Shown: positions 1 to 10,510, counted from the stretch's first letter. The stretch is DNA of 64,000 nucleotides from Glandiceps talaboti (GCF_964340395.1 NC_135551.1:13149503-13213502), one strand, 5' to 3'. A program made the numbers and translations. Notes: generated by a model from the sequence alone, not told the origin.

Positions 1-1246
1 TTTTTTTTTAGTTTTTTCAAAATTTAAAGTGTGTATCCTAATAGTATTTGTAAATAATAAACGATTCGTGAAGGATATGAAATGCTGAGAATGACATTGA
101 TATGCCCAGCAGATCGAGAGCAGCAATAATCAAAGATTCATGGTTCAACACAATGGTGTAATGTGATGGCGTCTCCCGCCAAGAGCTATGATTGCAAAAC
201 TCTCCAGCAGAGTTTGAAAGGGGTAAGACCCCAACTGATGGCTGCAAAAGAGTAACCATAGCCAACAGCGGAGAAGAGCTTGTAAAGTTAATAGGCAAAA
301 TGTGAAGTTTTATAAAGGTTTATGCCTGTTTGACCTTGAAGATGGCGGAAAGGATTAAAGGTCGATGTATCATTAGAAGGCTTGCTACTGATAACTTTGT
401 GCAGACACATAAATAACGTCTCTATCTGGTATGTGCACATACGTGATGTCAATGGGAAAGACGTGGCCACCATTTCACAGTTATCATGAAGGCGACATAA
501 TGAAGTTCCATACGTATGCGGACTGGCACCTGACATTTGTCAAATGTTTGGTTGAAATTGGCCTATGCATGTTTGATATACAGGTGGACACGCATAAACG
601 ATAGATAGATGGACGCATGCACTGACGAAGAGACAAACAAACATGATCGAACGTACTTCCCCTGAACGTCTGTTGACTTTTCGATCAAATATCTTTAATT
701 CCAAACATATTTGACAGATTGGGCTGAAATGTCATAGTGATATTTTAGGATATATGTCGATACAGTAATATTCAGGACATTATTAGCCCATCTTTGATGT
801 AGAAATTCGAATATACAAACGTGGACATTTATCAAGTAGTTATATCTCGAAAACTAAGGTGAATGGGTCTGGAATTTGTTGGGGATCTCTAGGTGTTAAT
901 CTACAGAGATTGTTCAAGACATATTGGAACAACTGGCCATAAAAAACATGACCATGCCCTTAGCAACAACCAAATACTGGTATATTTGTACAGATACCAA
1001 TCAAAATGCCTAGTGACAAACCACGACCTCACCAACAGTCAAATGATAGTGTACATTGCAAAGATAACAATACTTAGAGGATGGGTAGGGAAGTGGATAA
1101 AGATCCAACAGTGACGAATGCAATACTAAATAACAAGACCACACCAATAGCAACATTGGAATGATGGTATATATTGCAAATATATAGCGGCAGTAGTTAG
1201 GTACATAATTTTTTTAAAAATGGTTTATCACCCAACGGTTACACAG
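1..1246. other. Left flank, no recognised gene
   Basis: Two short minus-strand open frames abut at 536-288 and 298-38. Neither shows a known domain, a signal peptide or clear splice signals. The EGF and ZP exons of gene A should lie to the left of its LDLa exons, but none is visible here, so they are probably beyond the window edge. Around 935-1190 are diverged copies of the repeat seen at 52.4 kb. Confidence 0.5.
935..1190 (+). repeat. Diverged copies of the 'GACCACGCCC...AGCAACA' repeat
   Basis: Three degraded units carry the order 'GACCAYGCCC / AGCAACA / AAATG / TATATTGCAAA / GATAACAA', spaced roughly 80-120 bp. The same order appears, better preserved, in the tandem array at 52.4-52.96 kb, so this is a dispersed non-coding family. 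Confidence 0.5.
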
Positions 1247-1248
1247 TA

Positions 1249-1528
1249 TGAAAGCCCGTTAGTGCCATCTACAAAAGCAAAAAAAAAAATATCTTGTGCA
1301 CTCGAGAAGATAAGTTGTGTGTATATTATCTCAAGCAAATGAGATATTATCTCGAGCGCATGACACGTTATCTCGAGAAACTTTTTCGAGATCTGGATAT
1401 AATTTTAAAAAAATGTTTGCTTTCGGAAAACGGAAAGGTATCCCATTATCTCGAGAAACTATCTCATTATCATTATCAGGAGAAACTTTACATACATACA
1501 TGCATACATACATACATACATACATACA

Positions 1529-1559
<31 letters not shown>

Positions 1560-2180
1560 GTATTTTAATGAATATCTGAAAAAGAGTCCAAAAACCCTGA
1601 AGTTCAAAACTCTATAAAACACAACACCACAACTGAAGTTGGTGAAAATGGTAGTGCAAACGGGCCTGTATTTTGTTTTCTGAAAGCAACTTTTTCGTTT
1701 TCGTTTTCTCAAAAAATTATATCAAGATCTCAGGATAGTATCTCGAGATAACGAGATAATTTTTCATTTTCCGAAAACAATTTTTTTAATGTCCCTAATG
1801 GGCTTTCATATTTATTTTTCTTTTAAAGAAAAAATTATATCGAGATCCCGAGATAGTATATCTAGATAACAAGATACTTTCTTGAGATAACAATATAATT
1901 TGTTTTCTGAAAGCTAAATTTTATTTTTAAAATTATATCAATAATGAGATACTTCTCGAGATAACGAGATAACTCTCCGAAAGAAAAAAATAGAAAAAAT
2001 TATATCGAGATCTCGATAGTTTCTCGAGATAACTGGATGGTTTCTTGAGATAATGAGAAAATATGTTGTGCACTCAAGACAATATCTCGTTCGCTCGAGA
2101 TAATATCTCGTGCGCATGAGATAATTTATTGACAACACAAGATATTTTTTTGCTTTTGTGATGGTACTAACAGGCTTTCA
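1249..2180. mobile_element. MITE-like DNA transposon, TA target site
   Basis: The ends are inverted repeats of about 50 bp. The left end reads TGAAAGCCCGTTAGTGCCAT; the right end, on the minus strand, reads TGAAAGCCTGTTAGTACCAT, and both continue into 'CAAAAGCAAAAA...ATATCTTGTG'. A TA dinucleotide lies outside each end (1247-1248 and 2181-2182), as expected for a TA-duplicating transposon. There is no transposase frame. The interior is full of TATCTCGAGATA-type palindromes in both orientations and holds an ACAT microsatellite. A third terminal-like segment at about 1795-1815 ('AATGGGCTTTCATA') suggests a composite or partly duplicated element. A Tc1/mariner-related family is possible from the TA target alone. 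Confidence 0.75.
1491..1557 (+). repeat. (ACAT)n microsatellite
   Basis: About 16 tandem ACAT/CATA units inside the MITE-like element. It creates false open frames of repeating HTYI and MYVC residues. Confidence 0.95.
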
Positions 2181-2182
2181 TA

Positions 2183-2622
2183 ATTAAGATACTGCAAATG
2201 TCAACAGTAAAATAACCACGCAATTCACATAGCTAACAACATGGTTGGATTAGCATGTGGCTAATCATCCTATAACCCCCACCCCCCAAAAAAACAACAA
2301 CAAACAAACAAAAAAACAAAAAAACAAACAAACAAACAACAACAACAACGACGACAAAAACAACAACAACTGTAATGATGAGCTACAACATCATTGGTGT
2401 TTTTTTACAGTACTTTGTCTAAAGTGTTAAGTGCTAATATGTAAAGGGACATCACCTGTAATATAGACATGGTGATTACTATATATATGTTAACTACTTA
2501 TACTAGGTGTGCAAAGTCAGGCGAGATATTGTATTTACTCCTGAACGAATGTGTTGGTTAGATGGGTTAAAGACTAGTAAAGTTTAGCATCAATGTGACT
2601 TGATAAATGAGGGTGCTCGTAC
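2183..2622. other. Intron-side sequence of gene A with an A/CAA-rich tract
   Basis: Positions 2275-2365 are low-complexity (CAA)n, (CAAA)n and polyA sequence. From about 2490 the sequence matches 36617 onward, which is the left boundary of the A/B segmental duplication. If the exon is not spliced at 2623, its frame runs on to a TAA at 2567-2569. Confidence 0.6.
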
Positions 2623-2754
2623 AAACTTCATTACATCCGTGTGCTGGATCTAATTCATCACTCCAATCTTTACAATTTGGGAACACGTTGCACAAATCAT
2701 TAGTCCCAATGCAGGTGTCTTCACCAGCGAAGTTAATACAATTGTATACACATT
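2623..2754 (-). CDS. Gene A exon 4: second LDLa domain
   Basis: This 132-bp exon encodes an LDL-receptor class A module with six cysteines spaced C-x3-C-x8-C-x6-C-x5-C-x12-C and the calcium-cage segment CKDWSDE. The acceptor is TTTCAG at the right edge. The donor is GTACGAG at 2622, weaker than GTAAG but also present at the same place in gene B. It is a symmetric phase 1-1 exon, typical of shuffled extracellular modules. If the donor is skipped, the frame meets TAA at 2567. The remaining gene A exons would be to the left of the window. Confidence 0.82.
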
Positions 2755-3205
2755 CTGAAATGAAAACAGAATAGAAATGAAATGAAAAATTACAAATCCG
2801 TTGTGTATGTGAAATATCACCTATATGGAAAATGTGTTGTTATCGAATGTGAAGGGTTTCATTCACTGTCACATTAAAATAACATTTATTTATTTCCATA
2901 TTTTACTTTTGTGTTTACTTTTGAAATAAACAAGTGTCATTCTAACTACAATATTAAAATTAGTTGTAAGTGAAAACACAACTTGAGGGGATATGTGGGT
3001 TTGGAAAGTAAACAAGCGCTGGTTTATGGAATAAAAACATGGGATATAGTTAAATATATCAACTGCAGCATAAGTTTAAGATTGCACTAATTGTGGAAGA
3101 AGAAGCATTGAAATTGTGTCGGTTAAAATTCAGAACAAAGAATAAAGCAACCATTACCAAAAATTTACTAATAGCAACTTGTAATGCCGACAATTTATTC
3201 CTTAC

Positions 3206-3361
3206 CACCCACGTTACCATACTCATAAGAGTAAGAGGAAACTACAGGGCTCTGAAAGCACTCTATAGGGTGTTCATCTTCACCGTTAGGACAGTTATTG
3301 TTATCATCGCACACCTCGGCCTGGGGAACACACTCGCCGGTGAAACATCGAAATTCACATC
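3206..3361 (-). CDS. Gene A exon 3: first LDLa domain
   Basis: This 156-bp phase 1-1 exon has acceptor CCTTAG and donor GTAAGG. It encodes [24 protein letters not shown] and a sixth cysteine, a complete LDLa signature with the acidic calcium-binding residues. It is three codons longer than its gene B paralogue at 37335-37481; the extra residues are in the Ser/Tyr-rich tail after the domain. LDLa modules fold around calcium and mediate protein binding outside the cell. The ligand cannot be told from the sequence. Confidence 0.88.
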
Positions 3362-3780
3362 CTAAGGAACATATAACAATACTCAAATGAAAAACCTTGC
3401 ATGACATGTAAGGAAATATTTACCAAAGCTGAAACTAAAACTAACCAGATTTAAACTAAATGCCTTCCGTAAGGACATTCTTGATGTTTTTCGTTCCTAC
3501 ACATTATAATTGTTGGCATACAATAGAATATATGCGATTAGCAATGTTTCAAGGATGTACCAATTTTATTGAATTTGAAGGGTGCTTATGTAAGATGTAG
3601 CCTAATTACTGAAAATCATTAATTATGCAAATGCATGGGTCATAAATAAACTAAACGCTACATCACCACGCTTTAATTACACTATAGAATGTATCAAATT
3701 TGAATTAATTGGGCTAGCCATTTTGATAAAATGATGACACACACAAACACAGACAGAAATACAGATAGACACACAGACAG

Positions 3781-3897
3781 ACATACATACATACATACAT
3801 ACATACATACATACATACATACATACATACATACATACAACAAACAAACAAACAAACAAACAAACAAACAAACAAACAAACAAACACACACACACAC
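3781..3897 (+). repeat. Compound (ACAT)n-(ACAA)n-(CA)n microsatellite
   Basis: ACAT units to about 3839, then ACAA units to about 3885, then a short CA run. It lies in the gene A intron between exons 3 and 2. The matching place in gene B (37865-37905) holds an ACAG tract instead. Confidence 0.95.
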
Positions 3898-4546
3898 AAA
3901 CACATGCAGAATTTTCGAATCTAATAAATAAAGCTACCTTGGCTGTAAAAGGTATTGTTTTGTTGGTGAGACAACCAACAATATATAGTCAATCAAAAGT
4001 ATTAAAGTATCGAAAACAAGACATTGTGTAGGTCTGGTACAGTAATAAGTGGAAATCGTAATTCATGGGAGGGGAGGGGGGGGGGCGCTGGGTTTTGGGT
4101 ATGGACCCAAAAAATCAATGTAACTGGCTTTATCATACCATACACAATTACATTTACCAAATGGTGAATTGATACTTTTGTGGATATTATGGAAATGCGT
4201 GTAAGTTATTATGTCTGACAAAAAAGTTTATTTTTTCAATGTTTCAATTGTAGATTATATAGAAGTTCTTTATTTACGACCTATAAAGTGAAATAACTCC
4301 TCCTAGATATTTTTAGAAGTAAATAAATTGACATTTACAAACATCTGGATTAGAATGAGACGTTTCCTTTTTTTATCAAATTATTAGGTCACTCACAAAA
4401 AGCATGAGGAAATATATTAACAAAGTGCCCATTGTTTGTATCACCTCCAGTGGCTGGGTTCCTAGTGGTATATATAACAATCCAATGTTTTGTTCACTAT
4501 AAAGACTTAGTGATGTTTATATATATAAAGATATTGTGTAACATAC

Positions 4547-4577
4547 CAACTGCTTGCCTTTCATTGATAGGAGAGTC
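4547..4577 (-). CDS. Gene A exon 2: 31-nt microexon
   Basis: A pyrimidine run (TTTCTTCTTCTTTTACATGGTAAG) precedes a 31-nt exon encoding DSPINERQAV plus one base, followed by donor GTATGT. It enters in phase 0 and leaves in phase 1, which is exactly what is needed to join the phase-0 signal-peptide exon at 14734 to the phase-1 LDLa exon at 3361. The same exon with the same borders exists in gene B (38482-38512), encoding ESPINERQEA. It forms the short N-terminal linker of the mature protein. The evidence is comparative and phase-based; no transcript was seen. Confidence 0.7.
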
Positions 4578-4855
4578 CTTACCATGTAAAAGAAGAAGAA
4601 ACATAACTTGTTTAAAATTCACAAATACATGACAACAAACTAGTCATTAAGCTGTATGCAAACAGTTACACTAAATTATTACACATTATTCAGTTGATGG
4701 ACAGTTACAATAGTTGTATTAATTATCAGAACCTGTCCTGTTATGACTTAGGTAACAGCGACGTTAAGTTTACTTCTTCAAGCATTCAAAAAAAACCACA
4801 CCCATTTACTTATTGATGTGTTGAGAAAGGAACTTGAACAAGAAGGAATGTACAA

Positions 4856-4905
4856 TACATACATACATACATACATACATACATACATACATACGTACAT
4901 ACATA
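4856..4905 (+). repeat. (ACAT)n microsatellite
   Basis: About 12 ACAT units with one ACGT interruption, in intron 1 of gene A. Confidence 0.95.
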
Positions 4906-5362
4906 TGTAACCAATTTCCTGTTGCCCAGCTATGAACAAGTACCAGTTGCATATAATAATTTATATTGGAGCCTGAGGTGTCGCCGTTGGCTTTGTTTGG
5001 GATGCAAGTGTTAAGTGTACAGTTATGAAGAAACAACAACCACACACAGTCTGAGTTTTCAATGTTCACATCTATATTTACAATCTGCACAAGAGATACG
5101 AATACATACAAACGATACTCAATACATACAATTACATAATCAAACATCTAAATAATCCAATATGTGTTATCAATTAATCGTAATTCAACTGGACAATATG
5201 CTTCGAAGGATTAGTGGTTTATGCCAAGTAGGTAAATAGTTCAATATTGAAATACTTCAGTTAAATACAATACATTCTAACGTCTAATCCATTTAACTTC
5301 CAATGAATTCTGAGTTTCGTCGAGTTAGGGCCTGAGGTGTTGAGAAAGGAACTTGAATAAGA

Positions 5363-5379
5363 ATACATACATACATACA

Positions 5380-5409
<30 letters not shown>
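5363..5409 (+). repeat. (ACAT)n microsatellite
   Basis: About 11 ACAT units. It marks the 3' side of the retroelement remnant that follows. Confidence 0.95.
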
Positions 5410-5410
<1 letters not shown>

Positions 5411-5424
5411 CAAATTCATTTATT

Positions 5425-5955
5425 TTCAACTCAATGCATGGAAATAGCATGTACAGGTAAAGTATGTACATACTTCTTCAAAAGAATACACACACACAAT
5501 ACCTTGCAGGAAATCATAGTGACTAGTGAACGACTATCTCTTGGACACCTATGACAAACGTTGACGTAATATCTAGTTGTTATGGTACCGGCTACATCAC
5601 ATTCTCCGCATATTTTGTAAGAACCTATTATAGAGCTTTGACTACAGTATTTGGTAATAAATTTGGTATTATTTCTATTTAAACCAGCTTTGATCAAACC
5701 ACTTGCGACCTTATGATATATATTTCCGAGACTTCCTATGACAATAACTATTATTTCTGAACGAAAGCCTGTGGTGTTTATTTCTAGTGAGAGTTTGAAA
5801 ACACTATGGAATATGTGCATCAAAGGGTGTGAACACTTCAACTAATATTGCATGTTTGTTCTGTACATCGATGATAGTAATGTCTGGTCGGTTATATTGA
5901 TGTTCGAAGGTTCTCATATGGGCATCAAACAGTTTAGGTTTTAGATCAGTGTCTT
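5425..5955 (-). pseudogene. C-terminal remnant of a restriction-like-endonuclease retroelement
   Basis: Read on the minus strand, frames at 6010-5804 and 5841-5431 encode NRPDITIIDVQNKHAILVEV, then PFDAHIP, then IGSLGNIYHKVASGLIKAGL. 'RPD...E...PFD' followed by a 'GSLG' block matches the C-terminal restriction-like endonuclease of R2/NeSL/CRE-type non-LTR retroelements and related free-standing copies. A frameshift or deletion near 5835 removes residues kept in the second copy at 38935-39436. It starts directly at an ACAT tract, so the 5' part was lost. It is part of the A/B duplication. Confidence 0.65.
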
Positions 5956-5959
5956 TAAA

Positions 5960-5981
5960 CATACATACATACATACATACA

Positions 5982-6012
<31 letters not shown>

Positions 6013-6073
6013 GTACCTACATACATACATACATACATACATACATACATACATACATACATACATGCATGCA
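5960..6073 (+). repeat. (ACAT)n microsatellite, left border of the Penelope-like element
   Basis: More than 25 ACAT units with a short 'ATGTACCT' interruption near 6010. The truncated 5' end of the Penelope-like element starts straight after it. Confidence 0.95.
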
Positions 6074-6818
6074 TAATGAAGGTTTAGTTGCAATCGAACA
6101 CTACCTTAATTTAAGACCTGTACTTGAACCTCCTACCCACGTACTTCTGAGATTGGCTGAACTTGGTCTTACGTGTAATAATTTTACCTTCAATGACAGT
6201 TATTTTGTGCAGAAACGCGGCGTTGCTATGGGAAGTTGTCTTGGACCTAGTTATGCTTGTTTATTTATGTCTTATCAAGAACACCTTATTTTCAGCTCGT
6301 ATCAAGGGATCTTACCTGATCTATATAAACGATTTGTTGATGATGGCGTTGGTGCAGCTTCACTCAAACTTGAGGAACTTATGCAATTTATTAACTACAT
6401 ATGTAATTTTAATCCTGCTATTCAGTATACTTATGATATTTCTGTACTAAATATCAATTTCCCTGACATCGCCCTTAGGATTGATGGTGATGATATAGCT
6501 ACATCTATTTATACTAAGCCTACTGATTCACATTCATATTTGCAGTATGGTTCATCACATCCTAATAAGTGTACAGATTCCATTCCCTATTCACAATTAC
6601 TTCGTTTACGTCGTATTTGTAGTAGTGATTTGGATTTCAGAGAAAGGTCTGGTGAATTTTGCACGTACTTCCATCAACGTTGTTATCCAGTGTCGGCTTT
6701 ACTTAAGGTGTCATCTTTGTCTAGGGAAGTTTGTATCAAATCACATGATCAGAAGAGTAACAACGATCGTCCCATATTAGCTCTATCTAACATACCATCC
6801 CTTTTCCACTATAGTTAA
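6074..6818 (+). pseudogene. Penelope-like reverse transcriptase, C-terminal part
   Basis: The frame starts inside the palm, just after where motif A would be (HNEGLVAIEHYL). It continues with motif B (QKRGVAMGSCLGPSYACLFM), motif C (YKRFVDDG, the catalytic Asp pair) and the family-specific block TSIYTKPTDSHSYLQ followed by HPNK and LRLRRICS. The fingers and motif A are missing, so it is not functional. The frame ends in a stop at 6816-6818, where the intact family would continue into the linker. Confidence 0.85.
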
Positions 6819-6932
6819 GAACATTATATACAAGCATTTTTATATCTTACGTTCTAATAGGGTTATCATTTCATTATTTCCTGAAGTACCTTTAACAGCT
6901 CGGCGTCGTTATACCAATCTTAGAGATATGGC

Positions 6933-7397
6933 ATGGTGGTCCATACAGAACATTATGAATTGGAAGTTAATGCTGGTTCACTTCAATGCGACCGTACTCG
7001 ATGTGGTACATGTCGTTTCATTATTAATACTAATCATGTTTTTGGACATAAGAACAGTGTGGCTGTTACGAGTAGATTTACTTGTATTTGTACTAATGTA
7101 GTGTATTTCATTACATGCCAAAAATATGTGTTTTTTATTACAGGTTCGACTGTACGTCGTCTTGGTGATCGTTTCGTGGAACATCTCCGTCTGACCAGAC
7201 AAAAGAATCGTAACTATCCCGTATCTATTCATTTTAATACCAACGATCACAGTGTATCAGATATGTCTATTTCAGGAATTTGTAAGGTTTCTGTTGATGA
7301 GAAAGTATTGAGGTTAAAAGAAGAGGAACTCATTTTCAGTCTGGGAACACTGGCACCCCTTGGAGTTAAAAGATTATTCACGTCATTTCCGGTCTAA
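6933..7397 (+). pseudogene. GIY-YIG endonuclease domain of the Penelope-like element
   Basis: A cysteine-rich linker (CDRTRCGTC, CICTNVVYFITC) leads to a degraded GIY-YIG core: VYFIT for GIY, FITGSTVRRLGDRFVEH for YIG with the conserved Arg and His, HFNTNDHS, and KEEELIFSLGTLAPLG with the catalytic Glu. In the family this domain nicks target DNA for priming. A frameshift separates it from the RT frame, and the stretch 6819-6932 encodes the usual linker (VPLTARRRYTNLRDM) in another frame. Confidence 0.82.
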
Positions 7398-7660
7398 TCA
7401 CGCTTTTAAAAAAAAAAAAAATTCGGGCGTGTTCTATTGGGTTCTATTTGGTGCGTGCGAATATTAGAACGTTTCACACGTATAACCTTTAATCACGCAC
7501 GGTTGTCGTTCTGTTCCATAACATTTAGATATATTCAGGTGTTTACCTAATATGTCTAAAGCTTGCCTATAAATACCTTGATAAAGAATTTTTATTCGAA
7601 ATGTCTGATTTTACATCTATTTATTCGGACTGTCTCACAAATTCCATATACATTTCTTTA

Positions 7661-7693
7661 TACATACATACATACATACATACATACATACAT

Positions 7694-7749
<56 letters not shown>

Positions 7750-7780
7750 ACGTACGTACGTACGTACATACGTACGTACG
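7661..7780 (+). repeat. Compound (ACAT)n-(CA)n-(ACGT)n microsatellite
   Basis: ACAT units to 7694, a CA run to about 7747, then ACGT/CGTA units to 7780. It is the right border of the Penelope-like element. Confidence 0.95.
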
Positions 7781-7859
7781 AACCTTGAAATTTATTGAAA
7801 TAATAACGTTTCTTTACCGACTTAAGGAGTTTTGTTAGAATATTTCTATATAGTTTTGT

Positions 7860-8780
7860 AAGTATGCCGTGATAGCCAGGATTTGCGGATACTATTGGTT
7901 TTGGTATGGACGTGATATGTTATGAAATATGTTGTAAAAGACTTCGTAGGCAAGATTTGGGTCTGTGCAGTCATAGACAGGTTGCCAAGATGTATCATTC
8001 AAGTCAGATAAGAAAGCATCAGGGTTATACTAAGTCAAGTATTTGGGTTGAGTTTGCTGGTTTCAGCATATGTTTGAGGTGCTTCATAATACAAAAAATG
8101 GGATAGTGATCTGTGATGATGTCGAACTGAATTGTACCACAGTTGACAAAGTAATTAGTGATATTTGTTTCAATGATTGTGCTGGTGTTGTCGGTGACAT
8201 GCATGGGTGGCGGTATTAATGATTTGGTAGAAATTATACGAATTTAGAAGAGTATTGTACGGGATAAAAGTTGCACTGTCAATGAAAGTATCAATGTTCA
8301 CATCACCAAGAATTATGCAGGATTTTTCTGAAGCAGACAGCTGGGTCAAGACACGATTCAAGACTATGGAGGAATTAAAGATGTGGTGTGGTGTGTTATG
8401 TTTTCTGTAATTCACACCTACTATATATGATTGTTTTGTTATCAATGACAGTTTCTACAAAGATCGATTCACAGTGCATAATGTTGAAGTTGTCAATACG
8501 GGTAAAAGATAAAGAACTGTGAACGTACAGTGCTACTCCCACACTCCTTGAATTTTCCCGGTTAGAAGTAATACTTTAATACAATGGCAAATTAAAGAGA
8601 GACGAATCTGAATTGTGATTTAACCACGTTTCTGACAAACCTAAGAAATTAAACTTACAATCCAAGATATCTAAGAGAGATACTAGATCATCGTAATGTT
8701 CAGCAAACGATCTGATATTCAAACTGGCAACGAGTCCAAGTTCAGTTCCATAGATATGTTCAAGTTCACTGCATAAATAT
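7860..8780 (-). mobile_element. LINE fragment: AP endonuclease and linker (CR1/L2-like)
   Basis: Read from 8780 leftwards, the sequence encodes NIRSFAEHYDDLVSLLDIL and FLGLSETWL (start of an AP endonuclease), then IVGVNYRKHNTPHHIF and CIILGDVNID (catalytic core, frame 8445-8170). With frameshifts it continues as TDHYPIF and then LNDTSWQPVYDCTDPNLAYE (endonuclease-RT linker). No RT follows, so this is an internal fragment truncated at about 7860. It is the reverse of the adjacent Penelope-like element and lies in gene A intron 1. Confidence 0.75.
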
Positions 8781-9250
8781 TATATTATTCAGACAGCTCG
8801 GCTAAGATCTTGGGTTGTTATTATATACAGATAGCTGGGTCACCACTTCCTTGTATAGATCTTGCCATTGTGATCCCAGATGTGTTGCGTAGTTGGTTTG
8901 CTTCGTAGAATAGATATTTATTTGCCGGGTTAAGTTTTCATTCATGTATAAACAGTTGTCGCTTGTGCATCCGATGTTCCGAGCGGTATGTTTCTTTATT
9001 TGTACAGTTTATTGCGGACGGTACGTCGGACGATGTGTATGTGTGTGTGTGTGTGCATAGAGTTTCATTCTTCTTTCGCCAAGTAGAGTGCTTAATCACC
9101 TTGGAGAGTGCTAGCATATCAAGCATAAAATGAAAGAAGACGAGTAAGATATTACATTATGGATTTACGCTACGGACCGTTTCACTAGAAGGATCTTCAG
9201 GCGTAAAATTGCCATCGCTAACTTTACATGCTGCTTTATGTCTCAGGCTA
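8781..9250. other. Intron 1 sequence of gene A, nothing recognised
   Basis: No domain, repeat structure or splice-bounded open frame was seen. A small GT run lies at about 9036-9054. Confidence 0.4.
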
Positions 9251-9268
9251 CATATGTATATGTATATG

Positions 9269-9300
<32 letters not shown>

Positions 9301-9403
9301 TGTATGTATGTATGTACGTACGTATTACGTATGTACGTGTGTGTGTGTATGTATGTATGCATGTATGTATGTATGTATGTATGTATGTATGTATGTATGT
9401 ATG
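9251..9403 (+). repeat. (ATGT)n microsatellite
   Basis: Long ATGT/TATG tract with ACGT interruptions near 9313-9340. It is the complementary orientation of the ACAT tracts elsewhere. Confidence 0.95.
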
Positions 9404-9654
9404 ATCAAAGTAATAGTAAAAGACGCAGCAGGTGATCAACGAAGTACTGAACAAATTGACAAACAAACGATGCTCAACAATGGTCCCTGACAGAAAGTTC
9501 CGATATAGCGAATGAAAATAACAACTTTTTCAAGGGCATCGGTCCAAGCCTTGCATCACATTTTACATCAGTCACCAGTCGACGGTAACTATCGCAACTC
9601 TTTCTTCTTCCACCTTGTCTCTCAACAAGATATTAAAATGAAATAAAAACTTTA
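9404..9654. other. Intron sequence with one end of a duplicated stretch
   Basis: 9580-9665 (CGACGGTAACTATCGCAACT and TGAAATAAAAACTTTAGACC) matches 42331-42372 in gene B, where the two parts are adjacent. No coding feature was seen. Confidence 0.5.
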
Positions 9655-10330
9655 GACCAACGTACGTAAAGCTATTGGCTACGACAAAATTCACCCGAGA
9701 CTTGTCACACCTGCTGCACATATATCATCGCTCGTCCTCTTGCACACATAGTCAATTGTTCATCACTGAGCCAAGGGATCTTACCAGTTTCTTTAAATAT
9801 AGCCAATTTATTTTAAAAAATGTGCAGCTGACAACGTTAGCAACTATAGACCTGTTTCAATTCTCCCTACATTATTATTAAAACGTTGTCAAATCTATTG
9901 CTCCAAAGGTCGGACTAATCTCACTACTCCGACACTTTTTATTCCGAAATCTATTCTTCTGTTACTGCACACCTCACTAATTCTTCCACACAGAAACTAC
10001 TGTGTCAAAATATGGGGCAATACCTACACTTCTTTCTTGGAACCAATATATTTACTACAAAAGAAATTTACACGTCTTATCATTTTCTCTGACGTTCGTG
10101 CCTTTAGTATCCACAAATAGACATTCAACCACCAAGTGGTCCTAATGACTTAAACATCCACATACCACCGTACCTTCTCATCAAAGTGTAACTGATCCTT
10201 ATATCCATCTGTACATATGTGAATAAAGTATCATACCGTAGTAAGCATTCAAATAACAAACACTGTCTCCTGTGTCTACCTCTATCAAACCACTCACACA
10301 CATATATACACGTCCACGTAAAACACTTTA
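9655..10330 (+). mobile_element. Degraded LINE reverse transcriptase fragment
   Basis: Plus-strand frames encode RKAIGYDKIHPRLVTPAAHI, then after frameshifts DNVSNYRPVSILP (the standard N-terminal RT block), then a jump to C-terminal RT sequence (NYCVKIWGNTYTSFLEPI, LLQKKFTRLIIFSDV). The catalytic core between them is deleted. This is an old non-LTR fragment directly 5' of the gypsy primer-binding site. Part of it may overlap a gypsy 5' LTR that I could not delimit. Confidence 0.55.
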
Positions 10331-10331
10331 C

Positions 10332-10344
10332 ACTGGCGACGAGG
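10332..10344 (+). promoter_or_regulatory. Primer-binding site of the gypsy element
   Basis: TGGCGACGAGGAT is complementary to the 3' end expected for a tRNA-Ser (…ATCCTCGTCGCCA), a primer used by many gypsy elements. It follows 'TTTACAC' and is followed by gag-like sequence, so it marks the end of the 5' LTR. A matching 3' LTR was not found. Confidence 0.6.
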
Positions 10345-10510
10345 ATAGAGGGAAACCAAACGAACACGGAAAGGAGCTCATCGATATAGATGCCTAAAAA
10401 GTCAAGACAACAGAAGTCTATGATGGCTGCACATATATATTTCGTTCCCACCATTCGAAGCATTTCCAGTAAGAGCTGATGTTCAATTGGAACGCGTTGC
10501 CTAGAATGGG

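Larger units (their letters stand above)
6074..7640 (+). mobile_element. Penelope-like element (5'-truncated)
   Basis: It has a reverse transcriptase frame (6074-6818), a short frameshifted joint (6819-6932), a GIY-YIG endonuclease frame (6933-7397) and a 3' untranslated region ending near 7640. The order RT then GIY-YIG is diagnostic of Penelope-like retroelements. ACAT microsatellite lies on both sides (5960-6073 and 7661-7694), so the element sits inside a once-continuous ACAT tract. It is in the same orientation as the window and antisense to gene A, in whose intron 1 it lies. No equivalent exists in gene B, so it inserted after the duplication or was lost from B. Confidence 0.85.

Noticed and set aside
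2567-2622. Reading gene A exon 4 through to TAA as the protein end
   Set aside because: The same extension exists in gene B, but there the phase-1 donor GTACGAG leads in frame to the EGF exon and a complete ZP domain. It remains a possible retained-intron form.
3093-3365. Plus-strand frame opposite the LDLa exon
   Set aside because: The minus strand has the six-cysteine LDLa pattern and splice sites. The plus frame is its shadow.
5949-6066. Plus-strand frames of repeating His-Thr-Tyr-Ile and minus-strand Met-Tyr-Val-Cys
   Set aside because: Direct translation of ACAT microsatellites. The same pattern recurs at every ACAT tract and is not protein coding.
9209-9490. Frame spanning the ATGT tract at 9.25 kb
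   Set aside because: Almost entirely microsatellite translation; the ends show no domain.
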